Source of the DNA: Sporosarcina pasteurii
GTDB taxonomy: Bacteria; Bacillota; Bacilli; Bacillales_A; Planococcaceae
NCBI RefSeq assembly: GCF_041295575.1
Contig: NZ_CP160452.1
Location: 1,488,001-1,552,000, forward strand
DNA: 64,000 nt
Direction: 5' to 3'
Position numbers and translations under genes: made by a program. How positions within the stretch are numbered: the stretch's first letter is position 1; each line of letters begins with the position of its first letter. Under the pieces are notes generated by a model. That model made no database searches, had not been told where the DNA came from, and saw only the letters and a program-made list of their open reading frames with translations. Positions 15,426-25,892 of the stretch are shown here, piece by piece.

Positions 15426-17858
15426 TTATGACTCTGTAATTGCTTTTGGATCTTTGTATATATGTGTGACTTTTCCTTCTTTTTTCTCATCGGCAATAAA
15501 ACTTCCATTCGATTGACGATCTACTAATCTTAAAGTACCTGCTTGAACCGGAACCTTTTCATCATTTTCTGTCGCTAATACAATAATTTCATCATTTGTT
15601 GCCATCACTGCACCAATTACCCGGTGAGGGTTCGTTTGCAGTTCTCTTAAGACGACAAGTCCGCGTTGAGCTCTCTTCGCTGTCTCAAGTTCTTTAAGTC
15701 CCATTCTCTTCGCTGCTCCGCGCTGAGTAGCTACAATAATCGAAGCATTCGTATCACGAACGACAACAATCGAGACGAGTTTATCATCTTCTTTTAAATT
15801 AATCCCCCGAACTCCAGCGGTACGAATACCAGTTACATTCACTTCAGACAATGAAAACCGTAGTGCATACGCTTGATGCGTAAAGAGTATTACATCTTCA
15901 TCGCCTTTCACGAGTTTGGCGTCAACCATCCGATCACCATCGCGAACGCCCATTGCAATAAATGTTCGATTATAACGTCGGACTGGATAATTCGATAAAC
16001 TTGAATGTTTTATGTTTCCATTTTCAGTTACAGTTACAATGACCGCATCTTCTTCGAAATCTTCAATACCAATCGCCGCTACAATTTCTTCATTCGGCTC
16101 TAACGGAATAATGCTTGAAATATGTTGACCTAGATCGCGCCATCTAATATCTGGTAACTCATAAACCGGCTGATATAAATAGTTTCCAAATGAAGTAAAT
16201 AACAGTAGATGGTGCTGTGTATTCATCTGTCCTTCAAATAACATATAATCCGAATCCTTCATATCATGACCAGTACCATTTGATGCACTATATGAGCGAA
16301 TGCTCGTTCTTTTAATGTAGCCATCTTTTGTAACAGAAACATATACATCTTCGCTCGGAACTAGGATATCGATATCTACTTTAATTTCTTCAATCTTTGC
16401 TTCAATCGCAGATCTTCTAGGCTCTGAAAATTTCTTCCGGAGTGCAGTCAGTTCTTTCCGAATAACTCCCGTAAGCTTTTTATCGCTTTTTAATATCGCA
16501 TCTAATTCTTCAATCGTTTTTTTCAATGTTTCTTCTTCTTTTCGTAAATCCGTTATATCCGTATTTGTTAATCTGTAAAGCTGTAACGATACGATCGCTT
16601 CTGCTTGTATTTCAGAAAACCCAAACTTCTCGATAATATTATTTTTAGCATCGCGTTTATCTTTAGAACTTCTAATCGTTTGAATCACTTCGTCTAATAT
16701 AGATAATGCCTTCATTAATCCTTCTACAATATGTAGACGATCCTGAGCTTTTTGAATGTCAAACTCTGATCTGCGTGTGATAATTTCTTTTTGGTGGTCA
16801 ATATAGGCATCTAATAACATTGGAAGTGACATTAACGTTGGTCTGCGCCCAGAAATTGCAATCATATTAAAATTATACGTAACCTGTAAATCTGAATTTT
16901 TTAATAAATATTGTAAAATACCGTTGCTATCGGTATCCTTTTTTAATTCAATAACAATTCGTAAACCGGTTCTGTCTGACTCGTCTCGCACATCAGCAAT
17001 GCCTTCCAATTTCCGATCAATTCGAAGCTCATCTATGCGTTTTACAAGGTTCGCTTTATTGACTTCATAAGGTATTTCAGTCACAACAATTTGTGATTTG
17101 CCGCCTTTTAATGATTCGATCTCTGTTTTGGCACGAATAACAAAACGGCCTCTACCAGTTTCATACGCTGTTTTAATGCCGGCTGTTCCTTGTATTATGC
17201 CGCCAGTTGGAAAGTCAGGCCCTTTAATGACCGTCATCAGTTCATCCACTGTAACGTTCGGCTTTTTGAGTCGCAGAAGAACCGCATCAAGCACTTCATG
17301 GAGTGCATGCGGTGGAATATCTGTAGCGTAACCCGCTGAAATTCCTGTTGAACCATTGACAAGTAAATTTGGAAATTTAGAAGGTAAGACAGTTGGTTCC
17401 GGTTCTGTATCATCAAAGTTTGGAATGAAATCAACTGTATTTTTTTCGATATCACGCAACATTTCACCCGCAATCGCAGATAAACGTGCTTCTGTATAAC
17501 GCATCGCAGCTGCTGAGTCTCCATCGATAGACCCGTTATTTCCATGCATTTCAATCATTAAATGGCGCAGCTTCCAATCTTGGCTCATCCGTACCATTGC
17601 TTCATATACAGAGGAATCTCCGTGTGGATGATAATTACCGATTACGTTTCCAACTGTTTTGGCAGCTTTACGGAATGCTTTCTCATGCGTATTGCCATCA
17701 TGATGCATCGCATATAAAATCCTGCGTTGTACTGGTTTCAACCCGTCACGCGCATCTGGTAATGCTCGATCTTGAATGATGTACTTACTATATCTTCCAA
17801 ATCGATCCCCGATAACTTCTTCGAGTGGAAGATCTTGAAATCGTTCAACATTTGTCAT
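15426..17858 (-). CDS. parC: DNA topoisomerase IV subunit A
   Basis: ParC is the DNA-cleaving subunit of topoisomerase IV, which decatenates daughter chromosomes. The 810-residue protein has the winged-helix/tower core with catalytic tyrosine Y121 in AAAMRYTEARLS. The quinolone-resistance region reads HPHGDSSVYEAMVRM, with serine and glutamate at the positions equivalent to S80 and E84 of S. aureus GrlA, so no classic resistance change is seen. The C-terminal beta-pinwheel runs from about 490 (DVYVSVTKDGYIKR and further repeats). The start overlaps parE by 4 bases (ATGA), showing translational coupling. Confidence 0.97.
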   Translation of the reverse strand: MTNVERFQDLPLEEVIGDRFGRYSKYIIQDRALPDARDGLKPVQRRILYAMHHDGNTHEKAFRKAAKTVGNVIGNYHPHGDSSVYEAMVRMSQDWKLRHLMIEMHGNNGSIDGDSAAAMRYTEARLSAIAGEMLRDIEKNTVDFIPNFDDTEPEPTVLPSKFPNLLVNGSTGISAGYATDIPPHALHEVLDAVLLRLKKPNVTVDELMTVIKGPDFPTGGIIQGTAGIKTAYETGRGRFVIRAKTEIESLKGGKSQIVVTEIPYEVNKANLVKRIDELRIDRKLEGIADVRDESDRTGLRIVIELKKDTDSNGILQYLLKNSDLQVTYNFNMIAISGRRPTLMSLPMLLDAYIDHQKEIITRRSEFDIQKAQDRLHIVEGLMKALSILDEVIQTIRSSKDKRDAKNNIIEKFGFSEIQAEAIVSLQLYRLTNTDITDLRKEEETLKKTIEELDAILKSDKKLTGVIRKELTALRKKFSEPRRSAIEAKIEEIKVDIDILVPSEDVYVSVTKDGYIKRTSIRSYSASNGTGHDMKDSDYMLFEGQMNTQHHLLLFTSFGNYLYQPVYELPDIRWRDLGQHISSIIPLEPNEEIVAAIGIEDFEEDAVIVTVTENGNIKHSSLSNYPVRRYNRTFIAMGVRDGDRMVDAKLVKGDEDVILFTHQAYALRFSLSEVNVTGIRTAGVRGINLKEDDKLVSIVVVRDTNASIIVATQRGAAKRMGLKELETAKRAQRGLVVLRELQTNPHRVIGAVMATNDEIIVLATENDEKVPVQAGTLRLVDRQSNGSFIADEKKEGKVTHIYKDPKAITES

Positions 17859-19828
17859 TCATAATCCTCCTCGACATGGATAAATTCATTATCTAAAATA
17901 TTATGTTCTTCAAGTTGTCCAAAATCGACGTTTTCTTCAATCCACCGTCTTCTTGGCGCAACTTTATCGCCCATGAGCGTTGTGATGCGGCGTTCCGCTT
18001 TAGCCCCATCTTCAATCGTGACACGGATTAACGTACGCGTTTCAGGATTCATCGTTGTTTCCCATAATTGTTCGGCGTTCATTTCCCCGAGACCTTTATA
18101 ACGTTGTAACATATAACCCTTACCGATTTTCTCTACTGCCGCATCAAGGTCTGTTTCTGTCCAAGCATATTCAACCTTTTCTTTCTTGCCTGTCCCTTTA
18201 AATACCTTAAATAGTGGCGGAAGTGCAATAAAGACTTTTCCTGCCTCAACGAGTGGTTTCATATATCGGTAAAAGAATGTTAATAAGAGCACTTGAATAT
18301 GGGCGCCGTCTGTATCGGCATCCGTCATGATGACAATTTTATCATAGGCTGCATCTTCAACATGAAAATCTGCGCCAACGCCAGCACCAATAGCATGGAT
18401 AATCATATTAATTTCTTCGTTTTTCATAATATCTTCAAGCTTTGCTTTTTCGGTATTAATGACTTTACCGCGCAGTGGCAATATCGCTTGGAAAACGCGA
18501 TCGCGTCCTTGTTTAGCTGAACCGCCCGCGGAATCTCCCTCGACAAGATACAATTCGTTTCTTGCCGCATTACGAGATTGAGCAGGAGTTAACTTACCTG
18601 AAAGCAGTGTTTCTGAGCGTCTTCTCTTTTTACCGGACCGTGCGTCTTCACGCGCTTTACGTGCCGCTTCTCTCGCTTGTTGAGAACGAATCGCTTTGCG
18701 GATAAGCGATGCACTTAATTCTGCATTCTCTTCAAGAAAATATAATAGCTTTTGGGAGATTACAGATTCTGTAACAGATCTAGCTTCACTTGTTCCGAGT
18801 TTTCCTTTTGTTTGTCCTTCAAACTGTAGAATTTCTTCAGGGATTCGGACGGAAATAATAGCAGATATTCCTTCGCGAACATCTGCTCCCTCCAAGTTTT
18901 TATCTCTATCTTTTAAAAGGCCTGTGCGTCTAGCATACTCATTAAAAACCCGAGTTAGAGCCGTCCGTGCCCCTGTCTCATGTGTTCCGCCGTCTTTTGT
19001 TCTAACGTTGTTAACAAAAGACAATATCGTTTCAGAATAGCCATCACTAAACTGAAACGCAAATTCGACTTCAATGTCCTCCGACTCTCCGTCTAAGTAA
19101 GCCACTTCATGTAATACATCTTTTTCTTCATTTAAATATGAGACGAATGCTTTTATACCTGACTCATAGAAAAAAGTTTCTTGTTTGTCAGTCTCTTCAT
19201 CTTTTAAATTTATTTCTAATCCTTTTAATAAAAATGCCGATTCTCGTAATCGTTCACTTAATGTTTCATATTGATATTTAACAGCAGAGAATATTGTAGG
19301 ATCTGGTTTGAAATGAATATCTGTTCCTTTTTCTCGCGTCTTGCCAATTTCCTCAAGCGTTGTAACCGGCTTCCCGCCTTGCTCAAAACGCTGACGAAAT
19401 TTCTTCCCATCGCGGTAAATCGTCACTTCTAGCCATTCTGATAAAGCGTTCACAACTGCAGCACCAACACCATGGAGTCCACCACTCGTTTTATAACCGC
19501 CCTGGCCAAATTTACCGCCAGCATGTAATACGGTTAAAATTACTTCTGTCGTCGGTTTTCCCATTTGATGCATTCCCGTAGGCATCCCACGTCCATAGTC
19601 GCGGACACTGACACTACCATCTGAATGTAATGTGACATCTATTTCGGCACCGAATCCTGCAAGAGCTTCGTCCACTGCGTTATCAACAATCTCGTAAACG
19701 AGGTGATGAAGACCACGTGTATCGGTTGAACCTATATACATTCCAGGCCGTTTTCTAACGGCGTCTAATCCTTCTAGTACTTGGATTGAATCATCATCAT
19801 AATTATAAACTTCTTGTTGTTTCGTCAA
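17855..19828 (-). CDS. parE: DNA topoisomerase IV subunit B
   Basis: ParE is the ATPase subunit of topoisomerase IV. The 657-residue protein has a GHKL ATP site (EIVDNAVDEA near residue 45, DYGRGMP near 80, GLHGVGAAVVNALS near 118). The TOPRIM domain carries EGDSAGGSAKQGRDR and the metal-binding DADTDGAHI. The start is TTG 19828, supported by GGAGG at 19836-19840 and by the conserved N-terminal sequence. It forms a two-gene operon with parC. The coding order and the divergent plsY match B. subtilis, but the small yneT gene usually found between them is absent. Confidence 0.97.
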   Translation of the reverse strand: MTKQQEVYNYDDDSIQVLEGLDAVRKRPGMYIGSTDTRGLHHLVYEIVDNAVDEALAGFGAEIDVTLHSDGSVSVRDYGRGMPTGMHQMGKPTTEVILTVLHAGGKFGQGGYKTSGGLHGVGAAVVNALSEWLEVTIYRDGKKFRQRFEQGGKPVTTLEEIGKTREKGTDIHFKPDPTIFSAVKYQYETLSERLRESAFLLKGLEINLKDEETDKQETFFYESGIKAFVSYLNEEKDVLHEVAYLDGESEDIEVEFAFQFSDGYSETILSFVNNVRTKDGGTHETGARTALTRVFNEYARRTGLLKDRDKNLEGADVREGISAIISVRIPEEILQFEGQTKGKLGTSEARSVTESVISQKLLYFLEENAELSASLIRKAIRSQQAREAARKAREDARSGKKRRRSETLLSGKLTPAQSRNAARNELYLVEGDSAGGSAKQGRDRVFQAILPLRGKVINTEKAKLEDIMKNEEINMIIHAIGAGVGADFHVEDAAYDKIVIMTDADTDGAHIQVLLLTFFYRYMKPLVEAGKVFIALPPLFKVFKGTGKKEKVEYAWTETDLDAAVEKIGKGYMLQRYKGLGEMNAEQLWETTMNPETRTLIRVTIEDGAKAERRITTLMGDKVAPRRRWIEENVDFGQLEEHNILDNEFIHVEEDYE

Positions 19829-20058
19829 AATTCCGCCTCCATCAAACGAATGTTCTTAACTTTTATCGTACCGCTTCCGGAAAAGGTTGTCAAATCAACG
19901 TTTGCAGAAGCTCGCTTCATTAATTGTATATAAAAAACACTATGATTGCAACGAGAGGGAGATAACTTTACGCCTCATATCATATAACTGCCATTGTCGC
20001 ATGACTATAGTTCTGATAAACTGAATGCATACTTAGACAACAAAGTGAGGAGTATGTC

Positions 20059-20664
20059 ATGGATTTTTTCGTAATAATTTTTGCCGCTTATATTTTAGGG
20101 TCTATCCCTTCTGCATTATGGGTTGGCAAATGGTTTTACAAAGTAGATGTTCGTGAGCACGGTAGCGGTAACCTTGGGGCAACGAATACATTTCGTGTAC
20201 TTGGTAAAACTGCCGGTTTCATCGTAACACTATTAGATATTTTAAAAGGAACAGTTGCAACAATACTTCCTTTACTTCCGTTATTTTCGGAAACAACGAT
20301 TCATCCACTGGTTTTAGGGCTGGTTTCAGTTGTCGGACATATGTATCCGATTTTCGCGAACTTCAAAGGTGGGAAAGCAGTCGCTACTTCAGGTGGTGTT
20401 GTATTAGGGTATCATTGGCCAGTATTTCTACTTGTCATTATTATTTTTTTTATTGTTTTAAAGTTATCAAAAATGGTCTCTTTTACTTCGATGACAGTTG
20501 CAATCGTTGGCTTTATTTATAGTGTTGTTTATTATTTTAATACAGGTGATTTTTCCTTGTTACTCGTCATAGGTCTTCTATCTTTATTTATTTTTTATAG
20601 ACACCGTGAAAACATTGCAAGAATCCGTTCGGGAACTGAACCGAAAATCACTTGGTTAAAGTAA
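20059..20664 (+). CDS. plsY: Glycerol-3-phosphate acyltransferase PlsY
   Basis: PlsY transfers an acyl group from acyl-phosphate to glycerol-3-phosphate in the membrane, the first step of phospholipid synthesis. The 201-residue protein has five membrane helices and the three PlsY motifs: GSIPSA with KVDVREHGSGNLGATNTFR, then VVGHMYPIFANFKGGKAVATSGG, and a C-terminal RHRENIARIRSGTEPK. GTGAGGAG lies nine bases before ATG 20059. A yneR-like gene follows after 30 bases, probably in the same transcript. Confidence 0.96.
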   Translation: MDFFVIIFAAYILGSIPSALWVGKWFYKVDVREHGSGNLGATNTFRVLGKTAGFIVTLLDILKGTVATILPLLPLFSETTIHPLVLGLVSVVGHMYPIFANFKGGKAVATSGGVVLGYHWPVFLLVIIIFFIVLKLSKMVSFTSMTVAIVGFIYSVVYYFNTGDFSLLLVIGLLSLFIFYRHRENIARIRSGTEPKITWLK

Positions 20665-20694
20665 GTAAAGCAATGTGAAAGGCGGGAATGATCA

Positions 20695-20988
20695 ATGAAT
20701 ATTGTTCTGAGCGACGAAGCATTAAAGTGGTTTAGGGATGAAATGGAAGTCAGTCAAGGCGATGCCATTCGTTTTTTCGCAAGATACGGTGGCTCAAGTC
20801 CACTACATGAGGGGTTTTCTTTAGGTGTTACAAAAATTGAACCTGACGAAGCCTCTGTACAAGTAGATAAAGAAGGTGTCCTTTATTATATCGAAAGCAG
20901 AGATGAATGGTTTTTCGATGGGCATGATTTAATTGTTGAAGTCGATCCAAAACTACAAGAATTGTCCTATTCCTACAAAAAATCGTGA
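20695..20988 (+). CDS. yneR: HesB/YadR/YfhF-family protein (YneR-like)
   Basis: A 97-residue protein of the HesB-like fold seen in A-type iron-sulfur carriers. It contains no cysteine at all, so it cannot bind a cluster the way IscA does. The segments IRFFARYGGSSPLHEGFSLGV and WFFDGHDLIVEVDPKLQE match B. subtilis YneR. GGCGGGAATG precedes the start. The function is unknown. The stop codon lies inside the stem of the following terminator. Confidence 0.85.
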   Translation: MNIVLSDEALKWFRDEMEVSQGDAIRFFARYGGSSPLHEGFSLGVTKIEPDEASVQVDKEGVLYYIESRDEWFFDGHDLIVEVDPKLQELSYSYKKS

Positions 20989-21014
20989 GAACGTTATGCT
21001 CTCACGATTTTTTT
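20978..21014 (+). terminator. Terminator of plsY-yneR
   Basis: AAATCGTGAG and CTCACGATTT with a nine-base loop, then seven T. The stop codon of yneR is part of the stem. Confidence 0.9.
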
Positions 21015-21050
21015 ATGCAAAAACAGATTCCTGACCCTAATGAAAAACAT

Positions 21051-21353
21051 TTATAATAAATTAAATCTTTTTAGTTGGTCAGTTAATCCTTCATTTATTA
21101 AAATTCTCTTCTCATGTTCTCCAAATAAATCAAAATGAGGGAAATCATCTCGCATATCAATCCACTCACGCTTGAGACCGTATTGCTCGCCCCATTCCGC
21201 AAGTCTTTCAATATTTCCACAGCCTGCTTTTGTAACAGTTTTACAGTTAGGAAAGCGATCATCCAACCAATAATGCGTTAGGAATGCAATTTCACCAGCT
21301 GCAACTGCCTTTTTCCAAGCGGTCAACTCTTGTCGATTAATGCCGAACGCCAT
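21051..21353 (-). CDS. yneQ: YneQ-like conserved protein
   Basis: A 100-residue cytoplasmic protein matching the hypothetical yneQ by position and size in the citB-yneP-yneQ-yneR order of B. subtilis. It is rich in aromatic and acidic residues (HYWLDDRFPNCK, REWIDMRDDFPHFDLFGEHE) and has two cysteines. No function is known. Its ATG overlaps the yneP stop by one base (TAATG), so the two are translationally coupled. Confidence 0.8.
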   Translation of the reverse strand: MAFGINRQELTAWKKAVAAGEIAFLTHYWLDDRFPNCKTVTKAGCGNIERLAEWGEQYGLKREWIDMRDDFPHFDLFGEHEKRILINEGLTDQLKRFNLL

Positions 21354-21778
21354 TACGCTTGAACTCTTTTCACTTCATGATATTTCGCTTCCCAAGCAGG
21401 ATCTATTTTACTTAAAGATACGGGACGAAAATTATCTTTTTTGACTAAGACATGTTCTGACAGAGCGGTTGCTGCAACCGTACCATCTTCATGTAAAATT
21501 TCGTAACCGTACGTTGTGCGTAAACGTCCATGGGTTTCAACCCAAGTTCGAATCGTTGCCACTTGGCCATAACGCATAGCGGCCTTATACTGTATTGATA
21601 AATCTGTCACAGGTGATAAGTACCCTTCTTTTTCTAACCCTGCATATGTAAAACCAAGATCCTGTATCAATGCGGTTCGTCCAATTTCCATCCATACTAA
21701 ATAATTCGCATGATAAACAACACCCATTTGATCTGTTTCAGCATAGCGAATTTCTATTTCTTTTTCACTGACAAACAT
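21353..21778 (-). CDS. yneP: Acyl-CoA thioesterase, 4HBT hotdog fold (YneP-like)
   Basis: A 141-residue hotdog-fold thioesterase that hydrolyses acyl-CoA. The signature RYAETDQMGVVYHANYLVW holds the catalytic aspartate, followed by RTALIQDLGFTYAGLE on the central helix. The start at 21778 is supported by GAGGTG six bases upstream; the longer frame adds residues without a ribosome-binding site. It lies downstream of citB, separated by a strong hairpin, and overlaps yneQ by one base. The physiological substrate is unknown. Confidence 0.88.
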   Translation of the reverse strand: MFVSEKEIEIRYAETDQMGVVYHANYLVWMEIGRTALIQDLGFTYAGLEKEGYLSPVTDLSIQYKAAMRYGQVATIRTWVETHGRLRTTYGYEILHEDGTVAATALSEHVLVKKDNFRPVSLSKIDPAWEAKYHEVKRVQA

Positions 21779-21870
21779 CCGATTCACCTCTTCCTTTATC
21801 ATACAAGAGTTTAACATAAAAGACGCGGTACGCATCTTTTTGTGCATGTTTTTTTCTAAAACACAAATAA

Positions 21871-21906
21871 ACTGTAGATAAAGTCACAATGGACTTTATC
21901 TACAGT
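21871..21906 (-). terminator. Terminator of citB, usable in both directions
   Basis: ACTGTAGATAAAGTC and its exact complement form a 15-base stem around a six-base loop; T-rich sequence follows on either strand. Confidence 0.9.
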
Positions 21907-21918
21907 TTTTATAATCAC

Positions 21919-24645
21919 TTAATTAGTTACTTTGTTATCTTTCATTTTGTCGCGAAGAACCATTTGAAGGATTCCACCATGACGGTAGTAATCTACTTCA
22001 ACGTCAGAATCGAAACGTGCAAGAACGTCGAATTCTTTTACTGAACCGTCTTTCGCAGTTGCTGTTACTTTTAGGATGTCACGTGGTTTAACATTGTCAG
22101 TAATGTTTACGCTAATTTCCTCTTCGCCTGTTAGGCCAAGCGTTTCAGCACTATCACCTTTCATGAATTGAAGCGGTAGAACACCCATCATCACAAGGTT
22201 TGATCGGTGAATACGCTCATAGCTTTCAGCGATAACTGTTTTAATGCCGAGAAGGGATGTACCTTTCGCAGCCCAGTCACGTGATGAGCCCATTCCGTAG
22301 TCTTTACCAGTAATGATTGCAAGGCCCGTGCCATCTGCTTGGTACTTCATTGCAGCATCATAAATTGGCATAATTTCTTTTGTTGGCCAGTAAGTCGTGT
22401 AACCGCCTTCAGTACCTTTCGCAATTTGGTTACGGATACGGATATTCGCAAATGTACCACGCATCATTACTTCATGGTTACCACGACGTGAACCGTAAGA
22501 GTTGAAGTAACGTGGGTTTACACCGCGCTCTGTTAGGTATTTACCAGCTGGTGTATCTTTACCGATTGCACCTGCAGGAGAAATATGGTCTGTCGTAATT
22601 GAATCACCGAACTTACCAATCACTCGTAAGCTTGTTAGTTCTTCGATATCAGCAGGTTCTTTTGAAAGTCCTTCGAAGAATGGTGGGTTTTGAATGTACG
22701 TAGACTCATCATCGAAGTTATATAATGAATCGTCCGTTGTTTCAATCGCATTCCAAGCTTCGTTTTCTGTGAATACACGTGCGTATTCTGCTCTGAAGAG
22801 TTCAGGTGTAACTGTTGCTTTAACAGCTTCTGCAACTTCTTCAGTTGTTGGCCAGATGTCCTTGAAGAATACATCGTTGCCATCTTTATCTTGACCGATA
22901 GGGTCGTTTTGAAGGTCAATATCAACTGTTCCAGCAAGTGCGTATGCGACAACTAAAGGTGGTGACGCAAGGTAGTTTGCTTTCACAAGTGGGTGAATAC
23001 GTCCTTCAAAGTTACGGTTACCTGAAAGTACTGAAGAAACGAGTAGATCTTCGTCAATGATTGTTTTCTCAATTTCAGGTAATAGTGGTCCAGAGTTACC
23101 GATACAAGTCGTACAACCGTATCCAACTAAGTTAAAGCCGATTTGCTCCATGTATGGAAGTAAACCAGAGTCTTTTAGATAGCCTGTAACAACTTTTGAA
23201 CCTGGCGCAAGTGATGTCTTAACGTATGGTGCTGGTTTCAGACCTTTTTCGACAGCTTTTTTCGCCACAAGTCCCGCACCTAGCATTACATATGGGTTGG
23301 ACGTGTTTGTACATGAAGTGATTGCAGCGATTGCAAGGTCGCCTGTTTTCATTTCAACTTTACGTCCATCTTCGAAGTCGATTGTTCCTTTTTTCGATAG
23401 TTCTTTTGGAGATAAACCGAATCCTTGGTTTCCTTCAGGAGCAACAACTGCATCGTTGAATGAACGTTGCATTTCCGAAAGTGGAATTAAGTCTTGTGGA
23501 CGTTTTGGACCAGCAAGGTTTGGTTCAACTTTTGAAAGATCGATTTCGATAACGTCTGTATATGTTGGCTCTTCTTTATCTGGTGTAAAGAACATATCGT
23601 TCTCAATTAAATATTGTTTAACAACTTGAACCTGTTCTTCTTCACGGCCTGTTAAACGCATGTAGTCTAGTGTTTCTTCATCTACTGGGAAGAAGCCACA
23701 AGTTGCACCGTATTCAGGTGCCATGTTTGCGATTGTTGCACGGTCTGCTAGTGGTAAATTTGCTACACCTGGTCCGAAGTATTCTACAAACTTTCCAACA
23801 ACGCCGTGTTCACGTAATGTCTGTGTTACTTTTAGTGCAAGGTCAGTTGCAGTTGTTCCGTTTGGAAGTTCTCCAACTAATTTTACCCCAACAACTTCTG
23901 GTAATGGGAAGTATGAAGGTTGACCAAGCATTCCTGCTTCAGCCTCAATACCGCCTACACCCCATCCAAGAATCCCCATACCGTTAATCATCGTTGTGTG
24001 GGAGTCTGTTCCAACGAGTGTGTCTGGGTACGCTTCAAAAGTTCCGTCTTCATTCTCAACGGCATGAACAACGTTCGCTAAGTATTCGAGGTTAACTTGG
24101 TGAACGATACCTGTTGCAGGTGGAACCGCACGGTAATTGTCATAAGCCTTTTGTGCCCAACTTAGGAACTGATAACGCTCAGCATTACGCTTGAACTCAA
24201 GCTCCATGTTTAATTGAAGCGCTGATTCATTCCCATAGCTATCGACTTGTACTGAGTGGTCAATAACAAGATCTACTGGAATTTCAGGATTAATCTTGTC
24301 TGGGTCTCCACCCATATCAGCCATTGCTTGACGAAGTGATGCTAAGTCAACAACAACTGGAACACCTGTGAAGTCTTGTAAAATAACACGAGATGGTTTA
24401 AATGGAACTTCACCGTTTGGATCAGCATCCGTTCCCCATTTCGCAAGGTTTTCAACGTGGTTGTCTTGAATGACATACCCATCATGTTGTCTTAATACGG
24501 ATTCAAGTAGCACTTTGATTGAATAAGGAAGTTTAGAGATTTTTGAAATGCCAGCTTCTTCGATTGATTTTAAACGATAGTAATTATATGTCTTACCATC
24601 GAGCTCAAAAGAAGAACGGCTGTTGTGTAAATTACTTTTAGCCAT
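21919..24645 (-). CDS. citB: Aconitate hydratase (aconitase)
   Basis: Aconitase interconverts citrate and isocitrate in the TCA cycle; in Bacillales the iron-free form also binds RNA. The 908-residue length is normal for the AcnA/IRP type. Cluster cysteines are C445 ([14 protein letters not shown]), C511 and C514 ([11 protein letters not shown]). Further signatures are [14 protein letters not shown] (211-224) and the swivel-domain [22 protein letters not shown] precedes ATG 24645. The promoter region carries a 12-base direct repeat, likely an operator. The gene neighbours match B. subtilis citB-yneP-yneQ. Confidence 0.97.
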   Translation of the reverse strand: MAKSNLHNSRSSFELDGKTYNYYRLKSIEEAGISKISKLPYSIKVLLESVLRQHDGYVIQDNHVENLAKWGTDADPNGEVPFKPSRVILQDFTGVPVVVDLASLRQAMADMGGDPDKINPEIPVDLVIDHSVQVDSYGNESALQLNMELEFKRNAERYQFLSWAQKAYDNYRAVPPATGIVHQVNLEYLANVVHAVENEDGTFEAYPDTLVGTDSHTTMINGMGILGWGVGGIEAEAGMLGQPSYFPLPEVVGVKLVGELPNGTTATDLALKVTQTLREHGVVGKFVEYFGPGVANLPLADRATIANMAPEYGATCGFFPVDEETLDYMRLTGREEEQVQVVKQYLIENDMFFTPDKEEPTYTDVIEIDLSKVEPNLAGPKRPQDLIPLSEMQRSFNDAVVAPEGNQGFGLSPKELSKKGTIDFEDGRKVEMKTGDLAIAAITSCTNTSNPYVMLGAGLVAKKAVEKGLKPAPYVKTSLAPGSKVVTGYLKDSGLLPYMEQIGFNLVGYGCTTCIGNSGPLLPEIEKTIIDEDLLVSSVLSGNRNFEGRIHPLVKANYLASPPLVVAYALAGTVDIDLQNDPIGQDKDGNDVFFKDIWPTTEEVAEAVKATVTPELFRAEYARVFTENEAWNAIETTDDSLYNFDDESTYIQNPPFFEGLSKEPADIEELTSLRVIGKFGDSITTDHISPAGAIGKDTPAGKYLTERGVNPRYFNSYGSRRGNHEVMMRGTFANIRIRNQIAKGTEGGYTTYWPTKEIMPIYDAAMKYQADGTGLAIITGKDYGMGSSRDWAAKGTSLLGIKTVIAESYERIHRSNLVMMGVLPLQFMKGDSAETLGLTGEEEISVNITDNVKPRDILKVTATAKDGSVKEFDVLARFDSDVEVDYYRHGGILQMVLRDKMKDNKVTN

Positions 24646-24708
24646 TTTATTTCCTCCTATAATCTACTGAAAAGGCGGTTGAAAAGCGTCTCTTCTCTAC
24701 TTCATCAT

Positions 24709-24766
24709 ATAATAGTCTAGTACATAAGTAAAATACAATAACTTTATAGATTCTCATAAGTAAAAT
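24709..24766 (-). promoter_or_regulatory. citB promoter with two 12-bp direct repeats
   Basis: On the minus strand TTGTAT (24733-24738), an 18-base spacer and TATTAT (24709-24714) form a plausible promoter. ATTTTACTTATG occurs exactly twice, at 24755-24766 and 24723-24734, spaced 32 bases, or three helical turns. The downstream copy overlaps the -35/spacer. No exact CcpC or CodY consensus was recognised. Confidence 0.5.
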
Positions 24767-24918
24767 TAATGACCTATTATAATTGATAGGAATGAGAACG
24801 CTAACATGTTTTTAAAGGGATCATTTGATAATATATTATTACGATTGGTAAACCTATAATGACATTGCCACTTTAATGTGACATAATTAGAATAAACAGA
24901 AAATGGAGTTGGTATAAA

Positions 24919-25464
24919 TTGAAAAAAGCCTTACTCGTTATTGACTACACAGTTGACTTTGTCGCCGAAGAAGGTGCATTAAGCTGTGGAGAACCTGGTA
25001 GAGCTCTTGAATCTTATATTGCATCTTTAACAGAACAGTTTATCGATGAAGAACAGTTTGTTGTCTTTCCTGTTGACGTGCATGAATTGAATGATCCATT
25101 CCATCCAGAAACAGAACCTTTTCCACCACATAATATTCGCGGAACAGCTGGTAGAGATTTATATGGGTCACTTCTACAGGTCTATGAAAAAAATAAAGAT
25201 AAGGTCGTTTGGATGGACAAAACAAGATTTAGTGCATTTGCGGGAACAGACCTTGAATTACAACTTCGAGCACGAGGAATAACAGAGTTACATCTTGTCG
25301 GCGTTTGTACAGATATCTGTATCTTACATACTTCAGTAGATGCATATAATAAAGGGTTCGATATTTTCATTCATGAAAAAGGTGTCGCAAGCTTTAATCA
25401 AGCCGGTCATGAATGGGCATTAGGTCATTTTGAAAACACGTTAAATGCCAAAATCATTCGTTAA
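24919..25464 (+). CDS. pncA: Isochorismatase-family cysteine hydrolase, probable nicotinamidase
   Basis: A 181-residue amidase of the nicotinamidase type, which turns nicotinamide into nicotinate for NAD salvage. The catalytic triad is D9 (VIDYTVDF), K101 (MDKTRFSAFAGTD) and C130 (VGVCTDICILHT); D53 and H55 in PVDVHELND sit where the metal ligands are. The start is TTG 24919 with TGGAG 10 bases upstream. It is divergent from citB and stands alone. Other isochorismatase-like amidases are possible, but length and motif spacing favour nicotinamidase. Confidence 0.82.
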   Translation: MKKALLVIDYTVDFVAEEGALSCGEPGRALESYIASLTEQFIDEEQFVVFPVDVHELNDPFHPETEPFPPHNIRGTAGRDLYGSLLQVYEKNKDKVVWMDKTRFSAFAGTDLELQLRARGITELHLVGVCTDICILHTSVDAYNKGFDIFIHEKGVASFNQAGHEWALGHFENTLNAKIIR

Positions 25465-25541
25465 TTAAATTTTATTCGTTTAAAACCTTAGGAAAACGGT
25501 CATAACATAGAATAACCTTACTTAAAAGGAGAGGATATTTT

Positions 25542-25793
25542 ATGTTCAGTTTTTTATGGTTTCTAATTATCGGCGGGATTATAGGATGGCTAGCCGGCGC
25601 TATATTGGGTAGAGATATACCAGGTGGTGTTGTTGGTAATATTATTGCAGGTATTATCGGTGCGTGGATTGGCGGTAAACTTCTGGGGCAATGGGGTTGG
25701 AAAGTTTCTGATTTCTATGTCTTCCCGGCTTTAATCGGAGCACTTATCTTTGTATTTATTCTTAGCTTACTCCTAAAATCCATACGCAAATGA
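25542..25793 (+). CDS. GlsB/YeaQ/YmgE family stress membrane protein
   Basis: An 83-residue, very glycine-rich membrane protein of the transglycosylase-associated family (GlsB/YeaQ/YmgE). It has three hydrophobic segments with GGIIGWLAGAILGRD and NIIAGIIGAWIGGKLLG. Despite the family name no enzyme activity is shown; members are often general-stress proteins. AAAAGGAGAGG precedes the ATG. It ends before a bidirectional terminator shared with the lytic transglycosylase gene. Confidence 0.88.
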   Translation: MFSFLWFLIIGGIIGWLAGAILGRDIPGGVVGNIIAGIIGAWIGGKLLGQWGWKVSDFYVFPALIGALIFVFILSLLLKSIRK

Positions 25794-25841
25794 TAAAAAA
25801 GCGGCAGATTTGATAAGCCACAACAAATTCATGCAAAACTA

Positions 25842-25877
25842 AAAGGATGAATCCCATTTACATGAGATTCATCCTTT
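25842..25877 (+). terminator. Bidirectional terminator between convergent genes
   Basis: AAAGGATGAATC and GATTCATCCTTT enclose a 12-base loop, with T-rich tails on both sides. Confidence 0.85.
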
Positions 25878-25892
25878 ATTTATAGTAATGAA

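Noticed and set aside
19829..20058. Possible LexA box (CGAATGTTC) upstream of parE
   Set aside because: The GAAC-N4-GTTC core is not met; only one half is present.
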